From the NCBI GenBank assembly GCA_964432995.1, contig CAYSPU010000172.1:1-12886 (forward strand): a stretch of 12,886 bases of DNA. The letters are read 5' to 3'. The translations under genes were made by a program, and so were the position numbers. The notes under the pieces are model-generated. The model did no database searches, was not told the origin of the DNA, and worked only from the letters and a program-made list of their open reading frames with translations. Shown piece by piece: positions 7,107-12,886 of the stretch (position 1 is its first letter; each line of letters starts with the position of its first letter). Origin of the DNA: CAYSPU01 sp964432995 (GTDB taxonomy: Bacteria; Verrucomicrobiota; Verrucomicrobiia; Limisphaerales; JAHDYP01).

Positions 7107-8103
7107 TGGCGGTCGCGGGCTTGAGGGGGACGGTGGAAGCGGTGGAGATCTGACAGGCGATAGCCTGTTTGAGCAAGCCGAGGAACCTGGACTTGACCTC
7201 GGAGGACCAGAGCCACTCGGCCGGATTGCCGCCGTCTTCGGGCTGGAACACGCCGGCGCTGCGCAGCGGCTCCCGGGCCTGACCGGCCAGCAGCTCCTGC
7301 AACTCCGCCGGTTGGGGCAGCCGCCAGTCGGAGTACTGCCCGGCACGACAATCGCCGGCGAGACGCCTGGCGGCGGCATGGCTGGCCGCCGGGACCACCC
7401 GGGCGGTCCACATCCGGTTGTGGCGGGTATCGATGAACGTGCCGTTGGCGATGGGTGCGAACCGTTTCGCGTCCTGAAGAGCGCGCGTGACAGCCTCCTT
7501 CTCCGCGGCGGTCCGCGCGGTGGTGACCCGGTCGATGGGAACGGCGGCGGGCCGCGCTTTCTCGCCGGTGGGTGCGGGTGCGCTTTGGGGAGCGGGTTTC
7601 GGCGGCGGAGCGGATGCGGTTTGGGCGGCAGGCGCTGGCGTCGGGTGGGGTGGGGCAGGGGACGGTTGTGGAGCGAGTTTGTCTTGGGTGGGCGGAGATG
7701 CGGTGGGAGCCGGGGTTTTCGGCGGTTCGGGAGAGGGGCCGGGTTGGGACTTGGGTGGGGCCTTCAACTCGGTTCGCGACGGCGCGCCGGTGGATTGTTG
7801 GATTTCCGTGGCGAGGCTGCTGGCGGTGCGTGCGAGGCCGGTGGCGATTTGCCGGCAGACTCCCAGGACTTGCGGGTCGGCGGTGGTTTGGGCAGCCGCC
7901 CGGCATTTCTGGGCGATCTCCGCCGCTGCCAGCACTTCGGAGAGGGCGGCGTTGGCCTCCATGAGCTGAGCGACTTCCTGCAGAGTCTGGCGGCCCCTGG
8001 CGGGGTCGGAAACGGTGCTCAACATCTGGCCGGCGCGGGCAAGGGTGGAGCATCCTTTCGCAAGGAGGCTGCGGCGCTCGGGGCTTGGGGAGTTTGCGGC
8101 CAT
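7078..8103 (-). CDS. DUF1566 (Lcl_C) domain protein with Pro/Ala-rich linker
   Basis: The 341-residue protein has three parts. Residues 10-105 are mostly helical (two Cys, many Ala/Gln). Residues 107-190 form a low-complexity Pro/Ala/Ser linker. Residues about 210-341 form a DUF1566/Lcl C-terminal domain: GTFIDTRHNRMWTAR, CRAGQYSDWRLPQPAELQELL, a WLWSSE segment and a final SILVRP strand. The domain occurs in surface, adhesin-like and C-type-lectin-like proteins, but its role here is unknown. No signal peptide or membrane helix is seen, so it may be cytoplasmic or leave by another route. The ATG at 8103 is supported by AAGGTGAAGAG upstream. It is probably co-transcribed with the GH95 gene that overlaps its 3' end, and a candidate promoter lies upstream. 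Functional linkage to fucose release is inference only. Confidence 0.8.
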   Translation of the reverse strand: MAANSPSPERRSLLAKGCSTLARAGQMLSTVSDPARGRQTLQEVAQLMEANAALSEVLAAAEIAQKCRAAAQTTADPQVLGVCRQIATGLARTASSLATEIQQSTGAPSRTELKAPPKSQPGPSPEPPKTPAPTASPPTQDKLAPQPSPAPPHPTPAPAAQTASAPPPKPAPQSAPAPTGEKARPAAVPIDRVTTARTAAEKEAVTRALQDAKRFAPIANGTFIDTRHNRMWTARVVPAASHAAARRLAGDCRAGQYSDWRLPQPAELQELLAGQAREPLRSAGVFQPEDGGNPAEWLWSSEVKSRFLGLLKQAIACQISTASTVPLKPATANVHSILVRP

Positions 8104-8190
8104 ATCAGCTCTTCACCTTCACGGTTGGATTGTCATGTTGGGTGCGCAGAGCTGAGGGCGGGGTCGACGCCGGAGCCTGCGAGCGGCGGC

Positions 8191-8220
8191 AGCATAATTC
8201 AGGGCAATGGCGCATGACAA
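8191..8220 (-). promoter_or_regulatory. Candidate sigma70-type promoter for the DUF1566-fucosidase unit
   Basis: On the minus strand TTGTCA (8220-8215, five of six matches to TTGACA) and TATGCT (8196-8191, four of six to TATAAT) are separated by 18 bp. They would start transcription near 8184, about 80 bases before the ATG at 8103. The -35 part lies in one arm of a 9-bp inverted repeat (ATTGTCATG at 8129-8137, CATGACAAT at 8213-8221) that spans the intergenic region. Confidence 0.4.
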
Positions 8221-8286
8221 TTCCTCATTGTGGTTGAACGGTTTGCTTTGACGGGGGGTCTAAGCCGAAGTAGATCATTGGGCGAC

Positions 8287-9366
8287 ATGCACCTGGCAGG
8301 CAACGTGGTCGGTACCGGGGTGGTTATGGCCATCCTGGGTGCCGGAGGTGTGTCGAGCCGGGGCGCGGAGGCGACCAAACCGCCACCGCAAGAGCGGCTT
8401 CAGTTTTCCGGGGCGGCTTCGGACAAGTTGCTCTACGAGGAATCGGAGGCCACGAAGTCGGGGAGCCGGTTCGACTTTCTGGACCGCAACAGCTCGGTGG
8501 GAGGAGCGTTGCCAGGATCGTCGGTGGGGGGTGCCGGCGCCGCGGGCACGGCGACGTTGTTGGAGAGGTTCGGAGGCAAGACGGCAGGGTCGCGGGGTTG
8601 GGTGCTGGACGGGGCTGAGCAGCAAGACGACGCCTTGCGCTTCGAGAAAGCAGTGGACCTGTGGGGCCAGGCGGCTCGGGCCTCGAAGCGCAGCCAGCAA
8701 TTTGCGGATCTGTTGGGGGATGGCCGTGCGGACAGCAGCAAGCCGGCGCCGCGCCGGACGCGCAACCCTGCCGGAGATGCGTTGGGCCCGGCTCTGAGTT
8801 TTTCTGAATCCGCAAAGACCACGACGAGTCTGGACCCGTTGGTGGACGTGTCGTTGGGGACTCCCACGTGGGCAGGGGCGGGTGCGCGCGGGCTGGCGAC
8901 GGAGTCCGTGCCGGGCTTGGGCCTGGCGACGTCGCCGTCGCTGCTCCCGGCCGCAGCCGAGAGCCCGGCGCGCGAAGCATCTCTGATTGATACCTTGAAC
9001 CTGCAGAAGTCCTTCCGCGAGATCCTGGGAAGTCGAGGCGGGAGCGGACAGCAAGGAGAGGATGGGGAGTGGCTCGATCTTCAGGTCGACTCGACGCGGG
9101 AGGAAGTGAATCCCGTGGTGGGCAACCGGTGGAGGATCACGGACTCACCCGGCCGCGCATCCCAGACTGACCCGTGGAACCGGCCTCAGGAGAGCGCGAC
9201 GTCGGGCCAGGCATCGGCGCTGCGCCAGAGTCTGCTGGAGCGGATGACCGACAAGACGATGGGCCCGTCCAGTTTGGCGCCGGCGTTGCCACTGCCTTCG
9301 GTGCTTGATTCGGGGCGGCCGGCTTTGAAGGGCAGTTCGATTGAACTGCCGGCCCGAAAGTTCTGA
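8287..9366 (+). CDS. Uncharacterised, probably exported, cysteine-free protein
   Basis: I do not recognise a family. From ATG at 8287 the 359-residue protein begins with a weak hydrophobic segment (GNVVGTGVVMAILGAGG) ending near SSRGAEA, which could be a signal sequence, followed by a polar, Gly/Ser/Ala/Pro-rich body. It has no cysteine, no membrane helix after the N-terminus and no catalytic motif I can name. Short more structured stretches are RFDFLDRNSS, ALRFEKAVDLWGQAARASKRSQQFADLL, SLIDTLNLQKSFREILGS and EEVNPVVGNRWRITDSP. An in-frame GTG at 8230 would add 19 residues, but those codons include CTA, AGA and TCA, unlike the GC-rich codons after 8287, so the later start is preferred. No SD is seen at either. 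The frame is open for over 1 kb and ends exactly next to the pilB stop. It may be an envelope or pilus-associated protein, by neighbourhood only. Confidence 0.65.
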   Translation: MHLAGNVVGTGVVMAILGAGGVSSRGAEATKPPPQERLQFSGAASDKLLYEESEATKSGSRFDFLDRNSSVGGALPGSSVGGAGAAGTATLLERFGGKTAGSRGWVLDGAEQQDDALRFEKAVDLWGQAARASKRSQQFADLLGDGRADSSKPAPRRTRNPAGDALGPALSFSESAKTTTSLDPLVDVSLGTPTWAGAGARGLATESVPGLGLATSPSLLPAAAESPAREASLIDTLNLQKSFREILGSRGGSGQQGEDGEWLDLQVDSTREEVNPVVGNRWRITDSPGRASQTDPWNRPQESATSGQASALRQSLLERMTDKTMGPSSLAPALPLPSVLDSGRPALKGSSIELPARKF

Positions 9367-11103
9367 TCAGAAGATCGAGGTGGTGAGGAGGGTCTGCTCC
9401 AGAGTGGTGACCCCATCGCGGACGCGATCGAGGGCGACCACGCGGAGGGTTCTCATGCCCATGGCGATGGCCAGCTTTCCGATTTCGTGGGCGCTGGCCC
9501 GCTGGATGATCTGCCGGCGGATTTCGTCGGTGATGGACATGACCTCGATGATGGCGGTGCGGCCGGAATAGCCGGTGTTCTTGCAGCGCTCACAGCCGCG
9601 GCCACGATACAGGGTGGCGCCTTCGAAATAGGCAGGATCAATGCCCAGGTCCTCATACATGCGCGGCGGATAGGCGACCGGCTCCTTGCAGACGGGGCAG
9701 ATGCGGCGAACGAGGCGCTGGGCGCAGGCCAGGATCACGGAAGAGGAGATCAGGAAGGGGGCGATGCCCATGTCATCCAGGCGGGCGATGGCTCCCGGGG
9801 CATCGTTGCAGTGGAGCGTGCTCAAGACCTGGTGCCCCGTCAGGGCCGCTTCCACCGCGATCTCCGCCGTCTCCTGATCGCGGATTTCGCCGATCATGAC
9901 GATGTCCGGATCCTGGCGGAGGATGGAACGGAGGGCGTTGGCGAACGTGAGACCAATCTCCTTCTTGGTGGGCACCTGGTTGATGCCCATGATTTGGAAT
10001 TCGACGGGGTCTTCGACGGTGACGATGTTGTATTCGGGGCTGTTGAGCTCGTTGAGAGCGGAGTAGAGGGTGGTGGTCTTTCCGGAACCCGTGGGACCCG
10101 TCACCAGGATCATCCCGTGCGGGGCGTCCACCGCCGCCTTGAACCGCCGATAGGTGTCCTCGTCCAATCCCAGCTTGTCCAGGCTGGTCGACAAGTTGGA
10201 CTTGTCGAGAATGCGGAGCACGCATTTCTCGCCGTGGACGGTTGGCAAAATGGAGACGCGGAGATCGACGTCGCGGTTGCTGACGCGCACGCGCATGCGG
10301 CCGTCCTGGGGGAGCCGGCGCTCGGCGATGTCCAGGTTGCTCATGATCTTGAGGCGGGAGATCAGGGGCACCTGCATGTTTTTGGGCGGCGGGGTGATCT
10401 CGACCAGGGAACCGTCAATGCGGTAGCGCAGGCGGACACTCTTTTCGAACGGCTCGACGTGGATGTCGCTGGCCCGGTCTTTGATGGCCTGGACGATGAT
10501 CAGGTTGGCCAGCTTGATGACCGGAGCTTCCTCGCTGGAGGCCGCAAGTTGGTCGAGGTTCATCTCCTCGGTAATCTCGCGGGAGAGTTCCAGGTGATCG
10601 GCCTCCTGTTCGTCCTCGGCGCGACGCTGGGCATCCTCGATGATGTCCTTCATCGTCTCGCGCCCGGTGTCGAACCCCGTCAGCTTGTCCAGGATGGCCT
10701 TCTCGGAGGCGATCATGGGGACCACGTCCAAGCGCGTGATGCGGCGGATGTCGTCCAGTGCCAGGACGTTGAGCGGGTCGGCCATCGCCACGTAGAGCTT
10801 GTTCTCGAGGCGGGAGACGGGAATCACGCGGTGGTTGGTGGCAATTTCCCGGGGAACCAGTTCCGCGATTTCCTTCGGGATGCCAATCCGGAGGAGGTTG
10901 ATGGGGGCGACGTTGAGCACGCGTCCCATGGAGACGACCATGTCGGTTTCGCTGACGTAGCCTTTCTCGAGGATCAGCTTCAGCAGGCGAACGCCCTCCT
11001 TCTTCTGCTGCTGCAGCAGGTCGGTCACCTGGGCGTTTGAAAGGAGGCCGTCTTCGACGAGGGCGTCGGCGATGCGTTCTCCAAAACTCTTCAGGGGCGG
11101 CAT
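9367..11103 (-). CDS. pilB: Type IV pilus / type II secretion assembly ATPase (PilB/GspE family)
   Basis: This is a cytoplasmic hexameric ATPase that drives polymerisation of pilin-like subunits at the inner-membrane platform. The 578-residue protein has an N-terminal MshEN-type domain (about 5-145; RVIPVSRLENKLYVAMADPLNVLALDD is typical), an acidic linker (150-190), then the N2 and RecA-like domains. Motifs are ASDIHVEP at 211-218, Walker A GPTGSGKTTT at 336-345, the Asp box VEDPVEFQ at 363-370, Walker B DPDIVMIGEIRD at 398-409, the His box LSTLHCNDA at 427-435, and the zinc site CPVC/CERC (Cys469, Cys472, Cys504, Cys507). All key residues are intact. The zinc motif and N-domain fit PilB or GspE, not the retraction ATPase PilT. 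No pilC, pilin or secretin gene is visible to settle which. The start lies 10 bp after the upstream gene's stop with no SD, which suggests translational coupling. Confidence 0.93.
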   Translation of the reverse strand: MPPLKSFGERIADALVEDGLLSNAQVTDLLQQQKKEGVRLLKLILEKGYVSETDMVVSMGRVLNVAPINLLRIGIPKEIAELVPREIATNHRVIPVSRLENKLYVAMADPLNVLALDDIRRITRLDVVPMIASEKAILDKLTGFDTGRETMKDIIEDAQRRAEDEQEADHLELSREITEEMNLDQLAASSEEAPVIKLANLIIVQAIKDRASDIHVEPFEKSVRLRYRIDGSLVEITPPPKNMQVPLISRLKIMSNLDIAERRLPQDGRMRVRVSNRDVDLRVSILPTVHGEKCVLRILDKSNLSTSLDKLGLDEDTYRRFKAAVDAPHGMILVTGPTGSGKTTTLYSALNELNSPEYNIVTVEDPVEFQIMGINQVPTKKEIGLTFANALRSILRQDPDIVMIGEIRDQETAEIAVEAALTGHQVLSTLHCNDAPGAIARLDDMGIAPFLISSSVILACAQRLVRRICPVCKEPVAYPPRMYEDLGIDPAYFEGATLYRGRGCERCKNTGYSGRTAIIEVMSITDEIRRQIIQRASAHEIGKLAIAMGMRTLRVVALDRVRDGVTTLEQTLLTTSIF

Positions 11104-11113
11104 GGTGGGAGGC

Positions 11114-11956
11114 TTAGCGGAACAACTTGCGGATCAGGCGAGTGATGTCGCCCGGAGGCGCGACGTAGTAGAGGAGGTGGGTCTTGGCGGTGTTCTCGAG
11201 TTCCCAGGCCGCCAGCTTGTTGAACGGATTGGCGGTGGCCACCATCACCGACTTGCTCATCCGGTCGAAGGGAAGCACGCACCAACGCATGCAGGCATCC
11301 CGGGGATAAGACCGGGCGAGGTCGGGATCGGCGTCGTAACGGTCGAGGGGCAGGAAGGGGAGCCGCGACCGCTCGCAGAGGACCCGGAGGGATTTGTCCA
11401 GCGGCACCAAGCCGCGGTCGGCCAGGATCTGCACGAAGGGGTCGCTCACGACGCGCGGGGCTTCATGGATGGGAGGTGTCGGCCAGTAATGACCAAAGTC
11501 CGCATCCGAGATGAGTCGTCCGTCGACGAAGAGTTTGTGCATGGCCGTCCGGCCATCATCACCATCGGCGGGCGGAACCGCCCTGTGCTCACGAGTCGTC
11601 AGCGAAACCGGCGCGCCCGCGGTGAACTCGGTCTCCCCTCCGGGGCTGGGCGCCGCCAGAGTGCTGGCCTTGCTCTCGATCTCCGCCAGCGCCGCTTTCA
11701 CATCCGGATCGTCCGGATACTGCTGCAGAATGCTCTCGTACTCCAGGATCGCCGAGGAGAGCTGCCCCAACTGGACGTAAGCCTGCGCGATCCGCTTCGA
11801 CGTGTTGATCAGATCCCGCTGTCGGCCCAGCTTGAAGTACGCCTCCTTCAGGATCTCCAGCGACTGATAGTCGAGGGGCTGCGACTGGGTAATGACCTCG
11901 AACATCTCGATGGTCTGTGCCAGTTGAGCCTCCTCATTGGCGGTCAAGGCAGCCAT
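11114..11956 (-). CDS. TPR-like protein with a second MshEN-like (GspE N-terminal) domain
   Basis: The 280-residue protein joins two parts. Residues about 5-98 look like two to three TPR-like helical hairpins (LEILKEAYFKLGRQRDLI; RIAQAYVQLGQLSSAILEYESIL; then YPDDPDVKAALAEIESKA). After a flexible linker (100-135), residues about 170-280 resemble the N-terminal domain of PilB/GspE ATPases: SDPFVQILADRGLV, CMRWCVLPFDRMSKSVMVATANPFNKLAAWELE and a final ITRLIRKLF. This parallels the ATPase encoded just downstream (VIPVSRLENKLYVAMADPLN) but lacks any Walker motif. It has no signal peptide, so it is cytoplasmic. MshEN domains can bind cyclic di-GMP in some ATPases; whether this one does is not known. 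Sharing an operon with pilB suggests an assembly or regulatory partner of the motor (inference). No SD is visible before the ATG at 11956. Confidence 0.8.
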   Translation of the reverse strand: MAALTANEEAQLAQTIEMFEVITQSQPLDYQSLEILKEAYFKLGRQRDLINTSKRIAQAYVQLGQLSSAILEYESILQQYPDDPDVKAALAEIESKASTLAAPSPGGETEFTAGAPVSLTTREHRAVPPADGDDGRTAMHKLFVDGRLISDADFGHYWPTPPIHEAPRVVSDPFVQILADRGLVPLDKSLRVLCERSRLPFLPLDRYDADPDLARSYPRDACMRWCVLPFDRMSKSVMVATANPFNKLAAWELENTAKTHLLYYVAPPGDITRLIRKLFR

Positions 11957-11999
11957 GTCGGAGGTTTCTATGCCTCAGCAGAACCCGTTTGTCGAGTGC

Positions 12000-12123
12000 G
12001 GGATGCAACTCGGGTGCAGTCCCGGTGCATCCCCTGGTTGTCGGTGGGCGGCCAACACCCCTGGCCTCCGCAGCTTCAGCGAAGGAGGCGTCTGGCCGCT
12101 CCGTGGGTCTTCTTGACCCGCGG
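12000..12123. repeat. Run of three adjacent stem structures
   Basis: Stem 1: GGGATGCA (12000-12007) pairs with TGCATCCC (12026-12033), with an inner CGGG/CCCG stem (12011-12014 with 12021-12024). The same stretch holds three 11-bp-spaced copies of a GGRTGCA-like word. Stem 2: GCGGCCA (12048-12054) pairs with TGGCCGC (12093-12099) and encloses GCCTCC/GGAGGC (12064-12069 with 12084-12089). Stem 3: CCGTGGGTC (12101-12109) pairs with GACCCGCGG (12115-12123) with one G-U-type position. No T-run follows any stem on either strand. Confidence 0.45.
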
Positions 12124-12297
12124 CAGAACGCACACACCCTTGGCCGCTCCCGATGAGCCGCGGTCCTAAACTTGGCGGGCTGCGCCGCTCCCGCTGCGGC
12201 CGAGGAACGTTCGAACAGACGAAGACGGCCTCTGCAATTGGGGCGGGGCTGGGTTGCGGCGCTCCCTGCGCCCGAGACGGGCGCAGCCCACAGCGAT

Positions 12298-12332
12298 CGC
12301 CCGCCGTGCCGGCGGGCAGCAGCCTCACCGGC
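12298..12332. repeat. Duplicated hairpin motif, copy 1
   Basis: This 35-bp unit recurs at 12409-12443 with 30 of 35 positions identical, including the exact 13-mer GCGGGCAGCAGCC. In this copy GCCCGCCG (12299-12306) pairs perfectly with CGGCGGGC (12310-12317) around a 3-base loop. Its GCAGCAGCC (12316-12324) could alternatively pair with GGCTGCTGC at 12374-12382. Confidence 0.5.
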
Positions 12333-12408
12333 CGGACGCGTTTGCGAACCATCGGCGCACTACCGCCCCGCGCGGCTGCTGCGACCGGGGACCGGTCGCG
12401 CTCCGGAC

Positions 12409-12443
12409 CGCTCGCCGTCCCAGCGGGCAGCAGCCCCATCGGC
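12409..12443. repeat. Duplicated hairpin motif, copy 2
   Basis: This is the second copy of the 35-bp unit, 111 bp to the right of the first. The outer stem is kept as GCTCGC (12410-12415) with GCGGGC (12423-12428), where a C-G pair of copy 1 becomes a T-G wobble; the two innermost pairs are lost. The five mismatches do not share a codon phase. Confidence 0.5.
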
Positions 12444-12597
12444 ACCCAAATCCGTACCGGAGCCGACAGAACGCGCGTCCGCCGGGGCGAGAACCGCGCT
12501 GCGATGGGGAACGAACCCCCAGCGCCACTTGCGTGAGGATCCGGGCGGCATGCGGGCGCTTCCCACGACGACGCGCGCACGCTAGCCTGCCGGGGCC

Positions 12598-12886
12598 ATG
12601 GCCAGCCGCTACTTCCAGCCCGGCGCGGAACGGTCCGCGGGCGTGCACGCGCTCTTCTCGCGGATCGCCCGCCGCTACGACCGGATCAACGACGTGCAGA
12701 GTCTGGGATTGCAGCGTGGCTGGAAACGTCGGCTTGTCCGGTTGGCGGCGCCGCAACCCGGTCAGACCGTGCTCGATCTCTGTTGCGGCACCGGCGACAT
12801 CGCCTTCCGGTTGTCGCGTCCCGGGTTGCGCGTGGTGGGGGCGGACTTCAACCTGGCGATGCTGGGTGTTGCCCGCACCCGGCAGG
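12598..12886 (+). CDS. ubiE: UbiE/MenG demethylmenaquinone/ubiquinone methyltransferase, N-terminal part
   Basis: This is a SAM-dependent C-methyltransferase of menaquinone and/or ubiquinone synthesis. The first 96 residues are present and the gene runs off the right edge. The family opening VHALFSRIARRYDRINDVQSLGLQRGWKRRLV is clear, followed by methyltransferase motif I, VLDLCCGTGDIAF, and the acidic post-I motif VVGADFNLAML. An in-frame TAG at 12583 lies 15 bp upstream, and ATG at 12598 is the first start after it. Only a GGGG run precedes the start as a possible SD. Which quinone is made cannot be told from this fragment. Confidence 0.92.
   Translation, partial: MASRYFQPGAERSAGVHALFSRIARRYDRINDVQSLGLQRGWKRRLVRLAAPQPGQTVLDLCCGTGDIAFRLSRPGLRVVGADFNLAMLGVARTRQ

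Larger units (their letters stand above)
11957..12597. other. Gene-free, hairpin-rich intergenic region
   Basis: About 640 bp lie between the divergent TPR gene and ubiE. It must carry both promoters, but I find no convincing -35/-10 pair. Frames are open on both strands (for example 12580-11975 on the minus strand), with Arg/Pro/Ala-rich products lacking any motif and mutually overlapping, as expected of GC-rich non-coding DNA. The region holds several stems, including a perfect 9-bp hairpin at 12266-12286 (CTGCGCCCG, loop AGA) and the structures listed separately. It could be interspersed repeat DNA, long leaders or an undescribed RNA; the sequence alone does not decide. Confidence 0.5.

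Noticed and set aside
6643..8217. Long + strand frame opposite the DUF1566 and fucosidase genes
   Set aside because: Its Gly/Arg-rich product mirrors the Pro/Ala linker codons, and it has no motif or plausible start signal.
9487..11040. 517-codon open frame on the + strand opposite pilB
   Set aside because: It is a shadow, rich in Asp/Gly/Val from the complementary strand of a high-GC gene; pilB has every expected motif.
12000..12123. Cobalamin riboswitch, SRP RNA, RNase P RNA or other known structured RNA
   Set aside because: None of the conserved cores of these RNAs could be recognised; the stems are reported without a family name.
11975..12580. 201-codon open frame on the minus strand filling the gap between the TPR gene and ubiE
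   Set aside because: It overlaps equally open frames on the + strand, is Arg/Pro/Ala-rich with no motif, and has no SD. The internal repeat mismatches show no codon phase. GC-rich DNA produces such frames by chance.

Overview
The window is GC-rich (by eye well above 60% G+C) bacterial DNA with long genes, GTG as well as ATG starts and mostly weak Shine-Dalgarno sequences. The gene mix suggests a Gram-negative bacterium: anaerobic-type thiazole synthesis (ThiH), a UbiE/MenG methyltransferase, a type IV pilus/type II secretion ATPase, a secreted GH95 alpha-L-fucosidase and a DUF1566 protein. Together with a 7-bp TTCRRTG tandem repeat of a kind I remember from Verrucomicrobiota and related PVC genomes, this makes Verrucomicrobiota my best guess. 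That assignment is inference, not proof. No rRNA, tRNA, CRISPR array, transposase or phage gene was seen.

Layout. 3-2175 (+): the 3' part of biotin synthase bioB, then thiH and thiS, which overlap by 4 bp (ATGA). 2305-3612 (+): an MscS-family mechanosensitive channel with an N-terminal signal sequence. 3626-3991 (-): a half-length TauE/SafE-type permease, tail to tail with mscS. 3992-4579: no gene. This stretch holds a 99-bp element with inverted-repeat ends around a heptamer tandem repeat, and a perfect 14-bp hairpin followed by a T-rich run. 4580-8103 (-): a two-gene unit, a DUF1566 (Lcl_C) protein with a long Pro/Ala linker followed by a GH95 alpha-L-fucosidase. The fucosidase gene is interrupted by a 10-N assembly gap that puts its two halves in different frames. 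8287-9366 (+): a cysteine-free, probably exported protein of unknown function, transcribed away from the DUF1566 gene; its stop codon directly abuts the stop codon of the next gene. 9367-11956 (-): pilB/gspE ATPase preceded by a gene joining TPR-like repeats to a second copy of the ATPase's N-terminal (MshEN-like) domain. 11957-12597: 640 bp with no convincing gene but several hairpins and a duplicated hairpin motif. 12598-12886 (+): the 5' end of ubiE/menG.

How the genes fit together. bioB and thiHS are cofactor-synthesis genes that share radical-SAM chemistry; thiG and thiF are not in view. The TPR-MshEN gene and pilB form an operon that probably powers pilus or secretin-type assembly. The fucosidase unit points to use of fucosylated glycans, but there is no transporter or other hydrolase beside it. 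I do not see a clear new defence or mobile system. The best leads are the PilB companion gene, the structured 11957-12597 gap, the inverted-repeat/heptamer element and the orphan exported protein.
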